Positions 9,409 to 21,917 of a DNA stretch of 64,000 nucleotides are shown here, piece by piece. The DNA lies in NCBI GenBank assembly GCA_007751255.1, contig CP036296.1:5642001-5706000 (forward strand), given 5' to 3'. Made by a program: the position numbers and the translations under genes. A model generated the notes under the pieces. It did not search any database and was not told the DNA's origin. It worked only from the letters and a program-made list of their open reading frames with translations. How positions within the stretch are numbered: the stretch's first letter is position 1; every line of letters starts with the position of its first letter. The DNA comes from Engelhardtia mirabilis. GTDB lineage: Bacteria > Planctomycetota > UBA1135 > GCA-002686595.

Positions 9409-10470
9409 GATGTTATCAGTCTACACCTAGTAATGCTCGAACCCCAGAGGGGCCCACGCTCGGATAAAAACGATTGGTGAATCACCAAGTCGCGCTCCTG
9501 GTGCCACCGCAGACAGATGCCCCTCACGCGCCCATCCCGGCTTCAAGGCGTCGCTGTTCGCTGTCGACTTTAACCTTCACCCTCGCCAGGTAGCTGTAAG
9601 AGGTCTTCGGCATGAGGCGAATACGACGCTCGGGCTTCACCTCCGATGCCGGGCATCCGACCAACCGACGAAAGCCAAGGAAAGCGTCGGTTCAAAACAG
9701 TCTTGACCGGGCTCCGGCACGGACTGGCTGGATACTAACGAGCCTGCGCACCACCCTGAATCGGCCCTGGGGACAACCGCCGCCTTCGGGGTGCCATCCA
9801 ATTCGCCGACCATTGAAAGCCTGTCCTCAGCAACCGACCTACTCCTTCCTCTCCTTCTTCGCATCAAATCAATCTCCCAACGACAGATGCTAGCGTGAAT
9901 CGGTCGAGCGTGTGGGCTCTGCCCAGAATTTGGCCCCACCAGGCATCAGGCGTCCAGGGCCCCATCAAGGCGGAGATTCACGATGATGACGGTGCCCGAG
10001 GGCTCGAGATCCGGGCTCCGCGATCCAGGGCATCTCGCTAACTCATGGCCCTGCTGCCGCCCTGAGTAGCGATCCCTCGGCGCCTTTCGGCGCCTGCCGC
10101 GCGAGACCATCTCGGTTGAGTTGCGGTGGACAAGTCGTCGACTTGTCCGTGGTACACGAACTGCGGCAGCTTGAAGGAGCCTCAGGGGGAGACCTCGGTC
10201 GAGTGGAATTGAATGGGAGATGGCTCCTGAAGGGTGACTCTCGGCGGCGGCAGGAAGACAACTGGCAAGGGGATGCAACGCGTTTGGTGACCTCCTCATC
10301 GCGCAAGACGCGCTCGAGGTGATTCACGGCCCTCGTGCCTGTCGACAGGATTGCGGCCGCAAGCGAGGTCCGGCTGTCCTCACGCCCCGCCCGAGCGAAC
10401 CTCCCGAACGAGAAGCAGCGCCCGCCTACCCACCGTAGACGAGCGCTGCAAGCGGCTGGATCCCACCGGG
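9409..10470. other. Gene-free, lower-GC stretch of about 1.06 kb
   Basis: No frame on either strand reads as a convincing protein. Visible structure: a 7-bp inverted repeat (TTGGTGA at 9474-9480, TCACCAA at 9482-9488) about 65 bp upstream of the 459-residue gene, a possible operator, and a 9-bp inverted repeat (GGACAAGTC at 10128-10136, GACTTGTCC at 10140-10148). It may be decayed coding DNA, but I see no recognisable remnant. Confidence 0.45.
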
Positions 10471-11772
<1,302 letters not shown>

Positions 11773-11843
11773 GGTGGGAAGAAGGTCTGTGGCCGCGCGG
11801 GGCCGGGTAGCAGGTGGAGTGGACGGCCGAGCCGGTGGAGGGC

Positions 11844-13490
<1,647 letters not shown>

Positions 13491-13651
13491 CGAGGGGGGG
13501 GCCTCGGGGCAGGCGCCGGTGGGGGCGCTGGGTGTCGTCGAAGAGCGCGGAGTGCGGGGTGCGGCCCCTGGTTCGAGGCCTTCACCGACGCTAGACAACA
13601 CTGCCCCACCCTTGGGACGATGCGGCGTAAATACATGAAGTCGAGCGATTT

Positions 13652-13685
13652 AGGCTGTCAACGATTGCACTTGCCAGGCTGTCAA
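13652..13685. promoter_or_regulatory. Candidate operator: paired AGGCTGTCAA repeats
   Basis: The 10-mer AGGCTGTCAA occurs at 13652-13661 and again at 13676-13685, 24 bp apart and so on nearly the same face of the helix about two turns away. On the minus strand each supplies a TTGACA, the consensus -35 of the housekeeping promoter, pointing toward aceB. The position between aceB and the divergent regulator gene suggests autoregulation and control of the bypass. The sequence itself shows the repeats; binding is inferred. Confidence 0.4.
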
Positions 13686-13708
13686 TCGGACAAGGGGTAC
13701 CCTTCGGC

Positions 13709-15154
13709 GTGAACGATCTGCCGCACCTGGGGCCCCGCATCCGCCGCTGGCGGAAGAAGCGCGGCCTGACCCAAGCGCAAATGGCTCGGGAGCTGGCCAT
13801 CAGCCCCAGCTACCTCAACCACATAGAGAAGGGTCAACGGCCGCTGACGGTCCCGATCCTCCTCAAGCTGTCGGAGACCTATTCCCTCGACCTCTCCCAG
13901 CTGGCCGACTCCGACGACCTGCGCCTGGTCGCGGAGTTGCGCGAAGTTCTGGGCGACCGGCTGTTCACTGCCTCCGACGCGGCCGGCGCGGACCTCGATG
14001 CCCTGGTCGGGCGCTTCCCCGAGATCGCTCGGGCGCTGACGACCCTCTACCGCCAGTACCGCTCCAGCTCGGAGCGAACCGCCGTCTTGGCCGAGCGCCT
14101 GTCCGACGGCGAGGAGGTCTGGGGCCCCGATGCCCTGCGCCTGCCCTCGGAGGATGTGACCGAGTTCATCCAGGTCAGTCGCAACCACTTCCCGGCCCTC
14201 GAGACCGCCGCCGAGGACCTGTGGACCCGCGGCGAGCTGGAGACCTCGACGCTCTTCTCACAGCTCTCGGCCTACCTGCTCGCGAACCACGGCCTGCGCG
14301 TCGAGGTCACCCGCCCCACCGAGCTGCCCGGCGCCGCTCGACGCCTGGACCGCGGCAAGGGTGTGCTGCGAATCTCCCAGGCCCTCTCCGAACACAGCCG
14401 CCGCTTCCAGCTCGCCTACCAGATCGCGCTGCTCGAGCACGCGGACCTCTTGGTAGAGCTGGCCCAGGCCGACTGCCTGACCACCGACGAGGCCCGCGCC
14501 CTGGCGCGCGTGGCCCTGGCGAACTACTTCGCCGGGGCCGTGTTGATGCCCTACGAGAAGTTCATCGGCGAGGGCCGCGACGTGCGCTGGGACGTGGAGC
14601 TGCTCGAGCACAACTTCGGCGCCGGCTTCGAGCAGGTCTGCCACCGCATGACCACCCTGCGCCGCAAGGGCGACGAGGGCCCGCCGTTCCACTTCCTGCG
14701 CGTGGACGTGGCCGGCAACATCTCCAAGCGCTACGCCGGCTCCGGCATCCGCTTCGCGCGCTACGGCGGCGCCTGCCCGCGCTGGAACGTCCACTCGGCC
14801 TTCATGACCCCCGGCATGATCAGCCGCCAGGTCTCGCGCATGACCGACGGGCGCACGTACTTCTGCATCGCCAGAACCGTACGCAAGGCCGGCGGCGGCT
14901 ACCACGTGCCCCAGAGCCGTCTCGCGATCGGCCTGGGCGTGGACATCCAGTACGCCCGCGAGATGGTCTACTCCGACGGCGTCGAACTCGACAACGCGGA
15001 GACTGCGGTGCCGGTGGGGATCTCCTGCCGACTCTGCGAGCGCCTCGACTGCCGCCAACGGGCCTTCCCGCCGGTGCACCACCGCTACAAGGTGGACGAG
15101 AACGTGCGGGGCCTGTCCTTCTACTACGAGCCCGAGGACGGGGAGAGCGACTGA
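13709..15154 (+). CDS. XRE-type short-chain fatty acyl regulator (ScfR/RamB family)
   Basis: 481 residues from GTG 13709, with AAGGGG 13-18 bases upstream. The N-terminal Cro/C1-type helix-turn-helix (residues 9-62: LTQAQMARELAISPSYLNHIEKGQR) is followed by an IrrE-like/ImmA-like central region and a C-terminal DUF2083-type domain with a cysteine group (SCRLCERLDC). Members of this family, including RamB of Corynebacterium, repress or activate aceA/aceB and propionate genes in response to acyl-CoA supply. The divergent position next to aceB-aceA makes that target very likely here. Whether it activates or represses cannot be read from sequence. Confidence 0.9.
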   Translation: MNDLPHLGPRIRRWRKKRGLTQAQMARELAISPSYLNHIEKGQRPLTVPILLKLSETYSLDLSQLADSDDLRLVAELREVLGDRLFTASDAAGADLDALVGRFPEIARALTTLYRQYRSSSERTAVLAERLSDGEEVWGPDALRLPSEDVTEFIQVSRNHFPALETAAEDLWTRGELETSTLFSQLSAYLLANHGLRVEVTRPTELPGAARRLDRGKGVLRISQALSEHSRRFQLAYQIALLEHADLLVELAQADCLTTDEARALARVALANYFAGAVLMPYEKFIGEGRDVRWDVELLEHNFGAGFEQVCHRMTTLRRKGDEGPPFHFLRVDVAGNISKRYAGSGIRFARYGGACPRWNVHSAFMTPGMISRQVSRMTDGRTYFCIARTVRKAGGGYHVPQSRLAIGLGVDIQYAREMVYSDGVELDNAETAVPVGISCRLCERLDCRQRAFPPVHHRYKVDENVRGLSFYYEPEDGESD

Positions 15155-15416
15155 GCGCGGGCTTGCGGGGAGACCTGAGAGCGCCCGGGCCCCTCACCTC
15201 CATGCCGGGCCGATGGCCGGGGCGTTTCAAGCGGTCGGATTGACCTCCGTCGAGCGGCACGGTCCGATTCACCGGCATATGCGGCTTTCGGGGGCCGCAG
15301 CGGCCTGGTCGCCTTGCCTCGCCCGCGGAGATGACACCCTTGTCATCTCGCCCTCCGCGGCCGGAACTAGCCTCGCCGACTCCCCGTCCCCATCGGCGCC
15401 GCTCCACCGACTGCCC

Positions 15417-16904
15417 ATGCGCTCCCTCCTGCTGCCGCTCCCGATCGCCCTCCTGGCAGGCTTCTCCACGGCCCAGTCCACGAACCTCGCGTTCGCGCCC
15501 CACGTCGACCTCGAGCTGCCGGCTTCACTGCCGAAGGCCACGGCCCTGGGCGACTTCGACGGCGACGGGAAGGTCGACGTCGCCGTCTCCCTCGCCGGTC
15601 AGGAGGAGATCGGCAGGATCGCCGTGCTGCTCGGCTCCGTGTACCCGCAGCTCGATGCTATCGAGTTCGTCTCCGGCGGCCAGACCTGGGGCATCGCAGC
15701 CGCGGACTTCGACGAGGACGGCTTCGACGACCTGGCCGCCACGCTCGGCTCGAGCAGCTCGAACCAGGTGCGGATCTTCCGCTCGAGCGGCAACGGCTCG
15801 TTCACGCTCCTGAACACTGTCCTCGCCGGCAGCTTCCCGATCTCCGTCGAGCCCGCGGACTTCGACGAGGACGGCCACGTGGACCTGGCCGTGGCCAGCA
15901 ACGTGTCGGGCGGCCTGCGCGTCTTCCTCGGGAACGGCGACGGGACCTTCGGCGCCGCGCTGTCACTGGGCGGCACGAACTGCACCGACGTCGCCGTCGG
16001 CGACTACAACGGCGACGGGCATCGGGACCTGGTGATGACCCAGTACTCGGGCACCAGGCTGTGGCACGGGCTCGGCAACGGCAGCTTCGTGTCCGACGGA
16101 TCCGTGGCCTCCTCGGCGCTGACCCAGGGCGTGGCCATGGGCGACCTGAACGGCGACGGCCGCGACGACATCGCCACGGTCGAGCTCTACACCGACCTGA
16201 TGCGCGTGGTGCTGTCGAAGCCCGGCGGCGGCTTCTTCAGCTCGGTCAGCTACGACCTGGGCGGCTTCCCGAACGACGTGCGGATCGCGGATGTGAACGG
16301 CGACGGCATCGGCGACGTGATCGCGGTGGCCCAGGACAACGACGCCGTCTCGGTCTGGCTGGGCCTCGGCGGCGGCGCGCTCGGAGGGAAGACGAACATC
16401 GCGGCAGGCCCGCAGCCCACCTGCCTCGCCGTCGTCGACCTCGACGCGGACGGCGCGCTCGACGTCATGGCACCCTGCCGCAACCTCGCCGAGACGCCGC
16501 CCGCGCCGATCCTCGTCAACCAGACCTCCGCGGCGCAGTGGGCCTGGACAGGCGCGGCTCTCTCCGGCGCCAATGGCGTGGCCGCATGGAGCGGCGCCGG
16601 CGACCTCTCCGCCGGAAGCCCGGTCAGCGCCACCCTCACGTCGGGGACCGCCTTTGCGCCGGCCCTGTTGGTCGTGGGCCAGAGCGCCGCGAACCTGCCG
16701 CTGCTCGGCGGTCTGTTGGTCCCGAATCCCGACCAGCTCGTCGCCGGCATCGCGCTGGACGCGTCCGGGGGCCTCGACTTCCAGTGGCCCTGGCCCGCCT
16801 CCCTGCCCTCGGGCAGTGAGCTCTACACCCAGGTGTGGTTCTTCGATCCGGGCGCCGTGGAGCTGTTCGCGGCTTCGAACGGACTGGTCGCGCGCGTGCC
16901 TTGA
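15417..16904 (+). CDS. Secreted FG-GAP/VCBS repeat protein
   Basis: 495 residues from ATG 15417 (signal peptide MRSLLLPLPIALLAGFSTAQ). Seven calcium-binding-like FG-GAP/VCBS repeats follow, each centred on a D-x-D-x-D-G pattern: DFDGDGKVD, DFDEDGFDD, DFDEDGHVD, DYNGDGHRD, DLNGDGRDD, DVNGDGIGD, DLDADGALD. They would build a beta-propeller. The last 120 residues form a separate domain ending SELYTQVWFFDPGA and AASNGLVARVP, a tail I associate with secreted proteins of Planctomycetota. Role probably surface adhesion or scaffold; no enzyme motif. Stand-alone gene. Confidence 0.85.
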   Translation: MRSLLLPLPIALLAGFSTAQSTNLAFAPHVDLELPASLPKATALGDFDGDGKVDVAVSLAGQEEIGRIAVLLGSVYPQLDAIEFVSGGQTWGIAAADFDEDGFDDLAATLGSSSSNQVRIFRSSGNGSFTLLNTVLAGSFPISVEPADFDEDGHVDLAVASNVSGGLRVFLGNGDGTFGAALSLGGTNCTDVAVGDYNGDGHRDLVMTQYSGTRLWHGLGNGSFVSDGSVASSALTQGVAMGDLNGDGRDDIATVELYTDLMRVVLSKPGGGFFSSVSYDLGGFPNDVRIADVNGDGIGDVIAVAQDNDAVSVWLGLGGGALGGKTNIAAGPQPTCLAVVDLDADGALDVMAPCRNLAETPPAPILVNQTSAAQWAWTGAALSGANGVAAWSGAGDLSAGSPVSATLTSGTAFAPALLVVGQSAANLPLLGGLLVPNPDQLVAGIALDASGGLDFQWPWPASLPSGSELYTQVWFFDPGAVELFAASNGLVARVP

Positions 16905-17057
16905 CGTCTCGAGTCGGTGGCGAACACGTCGCCGACCGATGGGCGTTCGACTCGCCGCGCGAGAGCAATAGCTTTCGCGCGGCCTGTCGAGGTCCGCGGC
17001 CGCCAGCGGTTGAAACTCGCCCAGAGGCACGCTCGGCCGGGGACTAGACTGCTCCCC

Positions 17058-17483
17058 ATGTTCCGTCCCTCTGCCGTCGTCCTCGCCCTCTTCGCCGCCT
17101 GCCCGACCCTACAGGGCTGCGCTTTCCACTCCACCGCCCGCGAATGGAACGGCCTGGTCGGTCCGGATGGCGAGCCTACGCACCTGCGGAGCTCGACCAA
17201 TGTCGGCCTCAACCTCTTCGTGGTCTTCACCATCTTCGGATCCACCGACACGGGCGGAATGGTGGACGAGATCACCGGCGAGATCGCGGCGGAGGGCGGC
17301 GATCGCGTGCGGATCATCCAGTCCGCGAGCGAGAACTACTGGTACGGCTTCCCGCCCCTGACCTGGATCTTGACGCCGGTGGTGACGACCGTGGCCGCGG
17401 ACTACGTGCCCGCGAATGAGGTCCCGGAGTCGGAGCCCGCGGAGAATCCCGTGGCTCGGGACGACGACGGCGACGACGAGTGA
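17058..17483 (+). CDS. Small lipoprotein of unknown function
   Basis: 141 residues from ATG 17058. The hydrophobic N-terminus ends in a lipobox (TLQGC, Cys about residue 20), so the mature protein is lipid-anchored. A second hydrophobic stretch (LNLFVVFTIFGS) and a third (LTWILTPVVTTVAA) flank a hydrophilic centre; the C-terminus is acidic (DDDGDDE). Similar TRL-like small lipoproteins exist but I cannot assign a family. It is convergent with the glycosyltransferase region and shares a hairpin with it at 17519-17546. Confidence 0.65.
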   Translation: MFRPSAVVLALFAACPTLQGCAFHSTAREWNGLVGPDGEPTHLRSSTNVGLNLFVVFTIFGSTDTGGMVDEITGEIAAEGGDRVRIIQSASENYWYGFPPLTWILTPVVTTVAADYVPANEVPESEPAENPVARDDDGDDE

Positions 17484-17518
17484 TTCGGCGAGGCGGTCGG
17501 GGCTCGAGGAGTCGGCCG

Positions 17519-17546
17519 GGCGGGGCGCTTTGGATCCGGCCCCGCC
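17519..17546. terminator. GC-rich hairpin between convergent genes
   Basis: GGCGGGGC (17519-17526) pairs with GCCCCGCC (17539-17546) across a 12-base loop. It lies 36 bp after the stop of the small lipoprotein and 9 bp before the 3' end of the opposite-strand frame, so it could stop transcription from both sides. There is no T-run. Confidence 0.5.
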
Positions 17547-17554
17547 TCGATGCT

Positions 17555-17973
17555 TCATACCTCGGTCCAGGGCGGCCGACTCGCCGCCTTGAACCGGGCT
17601 CGATCGCGCAACTCATCGGCCTTGGCTCGCAGTTCCGTTGGCAGAGCATCGATCGAGGACTCCAGCGCCGCTAGCGCCTCGTCCTCGCGCCAGAGCCGGA
17701 TCCGCAGGGCGCAGCCGTAGAGGAAGCTGATCGGGAAGTCCTCCGGCGTGGCCCACTCCAGCAGCAGATCGAGCGCCTCGTGGAGCTTGCCCTGCAGCGC
17801 GAGGCTCTCGGCCTGCAAGGTCAAACCGACGTCGGTCGCAGGCGCCCCCTCGCTGGCGAACAGGTCGGACACCTTGTCGAAGCGGCCGAACGAGAACCAA
17901 CGCTGGGCGAGGTCGAGGACCTCCGTGCCCGACCTCTGACCTCTGACCTCTGACCTCTGACCCACCGCGTGAT
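17555..17973 (-). pseudogene. Out-of-frame C-terminal part of the glycosyltransferase
   Basis: From the heptamer repeat to the TGA at 17555, this frame encodes about 125 residues of helical, TPR-like sequence (VLDLAQRWFSFGRFDK, ESLALQGKLHEALDLLLEW, REDEALAALESSIDALP). It has no plausible start of its own. The glycosyltransferase frame ends its sensible sequence (YLAEGRLEEAARHQSLL) just upstream of the repeat, then runs into Arg/Ser-rich nonsense. Adding one 7-bp unit, or removing two, would fuse the two frames into one protein of about 700 residues. It is either a disabled tail, a phase-variable one, or a sequencing slip. Confidence 0.6.
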
Positions 17974-19698
17974 GGTGGAAGCGAGGACCGACAGCGAGTC
18001 CGAGGGCGATAGCAGACTCTGGTGCCGCGCGGCTTCCTCGAGGCGGCCCTCGGCCAGGTAGGCGATCACGAGCTCGCGCCGGCGCCCGCCACTCGGGTCG
18101 GTCGCCGCCAGGCGCTCGTAGTCGTCCGGCCGCACGTCGTAGGCACGCCAAGCACCCTGCGTCCGTCCGATCGGCTCGAAGCCGAGCAGCCAGTGGTCAC
18201 TCGGCCCGGCCGCCTGCCGACTCTGGGGAGCCAGTTGGTCGAAGTAGATCGCCAGGCGCCCGAAGCGCGGCCCGCCCGCCCGCGTGACCACCTGCAGCGC
18301 GCCGAACTCGTCCTCGAGTCGGACCAGGCCCAGGTCCTTCATCTGGCCCCATTCGGTGTTCGAGTCGGCGAAGTACTCGAGCCCGGCGTCGGACCCGCCC
18401 GCGGGAGCGTTGTAGTAGGCGATGGCGTTGGGCCAGATGCCCCGCAACTCGAGCCCGACGGGAACGACCGCAAGGACCAGCCCGGCCGCGAGCGCGCGCC
18501 GGACCGCGCTCGGCGCCGCCGCCAGCGTGACCACCGCGAACCCGCCCACGATCGCCATCAGCGGCATCAACTGGAGCAGGTAGCGCACTCCCAGCTTGTA
18601 GGAGGTGCCGAAGGTCAACGCCGCGATGGGAAGCACGATCAGTGCCAAGAGCAAGCCGAGCGCCACGCGCTGGCGCGACGTGATCCGGCGGCTCGGAAGC
18701 AGCAGCGCGACCGCACCGAGCGCGAACGCCCCCAGAACGACGACCGGGGTCTTCACCGCCAGGGCCAGGGGGTAGTAGAGCGGCGTGGACTCGTGATAGG
18801 CGCCGAGCATGTAGCCGGCGCGGGGACCCGCCACGCCATCGGTCGAGAGCATGAAGTCGAGTCCCTGGGCCAGAGCCAGGGGCAGCACTCGGGGGAGCTG
18901 GCGCAAGAGGGGCGCGTCGAGAGCCGCGAATGCGGCGCTGCGGTAGGCGTCCCCCGCCGCCGGCGCGAAGGGCTGCGTGAACAGGTAGGCGGCGTGCAGG
19001 GCGAAGAGGCCGCCGACGACCATCGCGCCGAGGGCCGCTGAGCCGACCTTCAGGCGTCGACCGGCCGACGCCTCGCGCTGCCCGTCGCCGCGCGCGACCA
19101 CAGCGGTGATGGCGACGATCGCGATCAACGGCACGAAGACCGCGGCGAGGTACTTCGTGCCGACCGCCAGTCCGCAGGCGAACCCGACCACGAGCGCACG
19201 CTGTGCGGACGGGCGCTGGACGCACCAAAGGAGCGCCGCCGTCGCGAGCAGCGTCGCCAAGGCGTGGGGCATGTCCGTCGTCACCAGGGCTCCGTGCCCC
19301 AGCAACATCGGGTTCAGCACGAACAGGGCCAGGGCCAACAGCGCCCCACCTCGACCGATGACCGCGAAGGCGGCGGCAAAGGTCAGAGCAGCCGTGAGCA
19401 ACGCCACGAACGCGATCCCCAACCGTCCGAGCGCGAGGGCCGGCATCAGCTCCTGCGACGTGTAGACGGCAGGATCCAGATCTCCGGCGAAGAGTTGGTT
19501 CAGGTAGAGCCCCAGGGGTCCCTGGTACCTCAGGTGGTAGACGGACCAATCGAGGTACGTCACCAGGTGGTAGCCGCAGGAGAAGTACAGCCGCTCGTCG
19601 GCCGTCGGCGGGAGCTGGTACGCCAGGGCCAGCAGCGAGCCGCCGTACACCCCGAGCAGGGCGAGGACGGCGAGCCAGTAGAGGGTGGTCCTTGACAT
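17821..19698 (-). CDS. GT-C/family-39-like membrane glycosyltransferase, tail frameshifted
   Basis: 625 residues from ATG 19698 (MSRTTLYWLAVLALLGVYGG). About ten membrane segments alternate with short loops. The first large loop has the acidic motif of dolichyl/undecaprenyl-phosphate-sugar transferases (PTADERLYFSCGYH), and ALVTTDMPHALATLL lies after the third or fourth helix, as in PMT/ArnT proteins. It would move a sugar from a lipid carrier to a protein or glycan outside the inner membrane. After SLSVLASTITRWV the frame enters a TCAGAGG repeat and then reads 30 residues of nonsense to the stop at 17821; the sensible tail continues in another frame (17555-17973). Confidence 0.75.
   Translation of the reverse strand: MSRTTLYWLAVLALLGVYGGSLLALAYQLPPTADERLYFSCGYHLVTYLDWSVYHLRYQGPLGLYLNQLFAGDLDPAVYTSQELMPALALGRLGIAFVALLTAALTFAAAFAVIGRGGALLALALFVLNPMLLGHGALVTTDMPHALATLLATAALLWCVQRPSAQRALVVGFACGLAVGTKYLAAVFVPLIAIVAITAVVARGDGQREASAGRRLKVGSAALGAMVVGGLFALHAAYLFTQPFAPAAGDAYRSAAFAALDAPLLRQLPRVLPLALAQGLDFMLSTDGVAGPRAGYMLGAYHESTPLYYPLALAVKTPVVVLGAFALGAVALLLPSRRITSRQRVALGLLLALIVLPIAALTFGTSYKLGVRYLLQLMPLMAIVGGFAVVTLAAAPSAVRRALAAGLVLAVVPVGLELRGIWPNAIAYYNAPAGGSDAGLEYFADSNTEWGQMKDLGLVRLEDEFGALQVVTRAGGPRFGRLAIYFDQLAPQSRQAAGPSDHWLLGFEPIGRTQGAWRAYDVRPDDYERLAATDPSGGRRRELVIAYLAEGRLEEAARHQSLLSPSDSLSVLASTITRWVRGQRSEVRGRARRSSTSPSVGSRSAASTRCPTCSPARGRLRPTSV
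17931..17962 (-). repeat. Heptanucleotide tandem repeat inside coding sequence
   Basis: Four full copies of the 7-mer GACCTCT (plus strand; TCAGAGG-type on the coding strand) plus four bases of a fifth. The unit length is not a multiple of three, so each slip changes the reading frame. With the four units seen here the glycosyltransferase is out of frame with its tail; five or two units would join them. Confidence 0.9.
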
Positions 19699-20241
19699 GG
19701 GACGGTGCGCGGGTCGAGAAGCACGCAATGCCCGGATGCGTCGGATGCAGGGCGAGCACCATCGACCGGCCAAGATCATCCCCGAGCGGCGACCGAGGGC
19801 CGCGACAAACCCGGGCGAGTACCCCTCGCGTTCCCGGATGACGGCTTCGGCGGCGAAAGAAGTGCGTAAGGTTCCGCCGACGGGTGGAGGTCGACCACGG
19901 TCGGACCGTCGATCACTTTTTCTTCAACTCGGCAGCACGCTTCGCGCGCGGTGGCCGTTCCTGCCGACGGACGAAGCGACGATTTTCGACCGCGCGAGAG
20001 GGCGACGGAGACGATTCAAAGCGTTGACCTCAACGGGGACTTGCAGCTCCACCTGCGGGGCTCGATCCACTTGCGGGCTCGATCTACTTGCGGGCTCGAT
20101 CTACTTGCGGGCTCTATCTACCGCGCGTCGTCCGCCGGTGAGTTGGGCGCATCGGCCGCTGCTCCTTGCGGCCGATGCGCGCTAGAGGGCCGGGCCGCGA
20201 AGGTTCGTTCACCTACATCAATCCAACACGAGGCCCCAACG
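19699..20241. other. Gene-free divergent region with short tandem repeats
   Basis: It lies between the divergent starts of the glycosyltransferase (19698) and the secreted protein (20242). It must hold both promoters, though I see no convincing -35/-10 pair. The only marked structure is the 17-bp tandem repeat at 20058-20124. Confidence 0.45.
20058..20124. repeat. Four tandem copies of a 17-bp unit
   Basis: The unit GGGCTCGATCTACTTGC occurs at 20075-20091 and 20092-20108 exactly, at 20058-20074 with one change (T to C), and at 20109-20124 as a degenerate last copy. There are no spacers, so this is not a CRISPR array. It sits about 120 bp upstream of the secreted-protein start. Confidence 0.85.
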
Positions 20242-21858
20242 ATGCACTATCGCCTTTTCCCGATCGGCCTTGCTCCGATCGCCACGGTTTCAATCATCGC
20301 CAGCTCGCTCGGCGCGGGCTCGATCGCCGGCGCGGCGACGACCCCCACCGTCCAAGGGCACCAGATCGCGCTCGACGTGATCAGCAACACGACGGCCCCC
20401 AGGCCGGGGATCCCGGTCCAGGTCCAAGGCTATGCCGCGGGCGTGGCCAAGGCTTACAACCTCGTCACCGACGGCGATGGCTTCACGCCCTTCGTCGAAG
20501 TGGGACCGCTGAGCACCATGTGGATCACCCTGGGCGAAGCGAGTCTCGCAGGGACGGCGTCCGGCGGCGGCGGTTCCGGCGGCGCCTCTGGCGGCGGTTC
20601 CAGCGGCAGCTCCGGTGGCGGGCAGGCCGTGGGCGTCACTCGCCCGTGGCTGACCGCGGACTCCAGCGTCGCCGAGAACGACGTATTCGAGCTGCTGACC
20701 GTCACCCAACCCACGGCTCACACCCACCACTTCGCGCCCCTGGGCGATGCACCGGGGCGCTTCGGCCCCGGCGACGAGGAGATCGACTGGCAGGAGGTCG
20801 TCGTGCTCCCGCCGCCTCCGCAGCCGGCCGGGGCGCCGGCGAGCGAGGGGCTTTCTTTCCGAGGCCACTCGGGTTCCCTGGCGACCATGCACGACATCCA
20901 CGGCGTGCTGAACTACCAGGGCTACGGCGACGCGCCCTTCCACTACGACGCGGGCTTCTACCTCGACAGCCCGAGCGTCAACATCCCCGACGGGGAGCTC
21001 TTCGTCGCCTTCAACTACATGGATCGCGACTGCCCCCGGGACACCGTGGTCGACCTCTACGAGTTCCGCACCGCGGGGCCCCTGCCCGCCACGCCGGTCA
21101 AGGCCGAGATCGAAGCCGTGTCGACGCTGCCTCCCGGGGTGCTCGTGCGGGTCCGGGGCACGAAGTCGGCCGGGAAGCTGATCCTCTGCCTGAGAAGCGG
21201 GTCCTTCGGTCCGCCCATCGTGCACCGCGGCGTCTCCGCTCCGCCGACCCTGTCGCCGCTCACCGATCCGGGTCAGTTCGGCCACGGTGGCGGCCAGGCG
21301 ACCAGTGCCGACGCCGGATTCGATTGCGGCGCGTGCACGCCCTACAACGGCGAGTCCTTCGTGCACAACAACACCTTGACCTGTGATCCCGAGACGCCGC
21401 TGACGGGCGACTGCCCGCCAGGCGAGCTCCTGAATGTCAGCTGCAAGGGACGCACGAAGCCCTTCGGCCCGATCGTGTGCCCCAAGGCCGGCGCCGTGGA
21501 CAGCTCGGTGAAAGGCGAGATCGTCAAGGGCTTCTCGATCTCGGGGACGTTCAACAGCTCCCCGGGTGGTGTCGGCGTCGACTTCGGCATCGACTGGGAG
21601 CAGTCCTCATCGACGTTGATCACCGAAGGCATACCGAACCCGCCTGAAGGTGAATGCGCCGAGTGTGTCCAGCTCAATGCGATCGCCTCCTGGTGCCGGG
21701 GCATCTTCAAGTTTCAGGTGAGCCAGTGGGAGCTCCTCCCCTATCCGCACGTCGACCCCTGCTCCGCCTTCGACAGGGCTGTCGTCGCCTGCGGCCCCAA
21801 CGTGGTCGTCAAGGGTGCCTCGTGCGACCAATCCAAGTTCGGAGGCTCCGGCGACTGA
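20242..21858 (+). CDS. Secreted protein with Gly/Ser linker and Cys-rich C-terminus
   Basis: 538 residues from ATG 20242 (MHYRLFPIGLAPIATVSIIA), a signal-peptide start. The N-terminal 80-residue domain (EFY-like beta strands) is joined by a Gly/Ser linker (about residues 108-130) to a long beta-rich region with no known motif. The C-terminal third has about 14 cysteines (FDCGACTP, TCDPET, DCPPGE, VSCKG, ECAECVQ, SWCRG). This resembles in style, though not in clear sequence, the tails at 8029-9408 and 26601-26981. Function unknown; probably extracellular and disulfide-bonded. The frame opens far upstream (19951), but only this start gives a signal peptide. Confidence 0.65.
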   Translation: MHYRLFPIGLAPIATVSIIASSLGAGSIAGAATTPTVQGHQIALDVISNTTAPRPGIPVQVQGYAAGVAKAYNLVTDGDGFTPFVEVGPLSTMWITLGEASLAGTASGGGGSGGASGGGSSGSSGGGQAVGVTRPWLTADSSVAENDVFELLTVTQPTAHTHHFAPLGDAPGRFGPGDEEIDWQEVVVLPPPPQPAGAPASEGLSFRGHSGSLATMHDIHGVLNYQGYGDAPFHYDAGFYLDSPSVNIPDGELFVAFNYMDRDCPRDTVVDLYEFRTAGPLPATPVKAEIEAVSTLPPGVLVRVRGTKSAGKLILCLRSGSFGPPIVHRGVSAPPTLSPLTDPGQFGHGGGQATSADAGFDCGACTPYNGESFVHNNTLTCDPETPLTGDCPPGELLNVSCKGRTKPFGPIVCPKAGAVDSSVKGEIVKGFSISGTFNSSPGGVGVDFGIDWEQSSSTLITEGIPNPPEGECAECVQLNAIASWCRGIFKFQVSQWELLPYPHVDPCSAFDRAVVACGPNVVVKGASCDQSKFGGSGD

Positions 21859-21917
21859 CGGACCCTCGAATTGGAGCGCACCCCGCCAACTAACGGGGCA
21901 TCGACCAGGTCCAGGAG

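Noticed and set aside
9612-10322. Short open frames in the gene-free stretch after the secreted-protein pair
   Set aside because: Translations are Arg/Pro/Ser-rich, without signal, domain or ribosome binding site, on both strands.
20058-20124. Possible CRISPR array
   Set aside because: The units are 17 bp, directly adjacent, with no spacers and no cas genes nearby.
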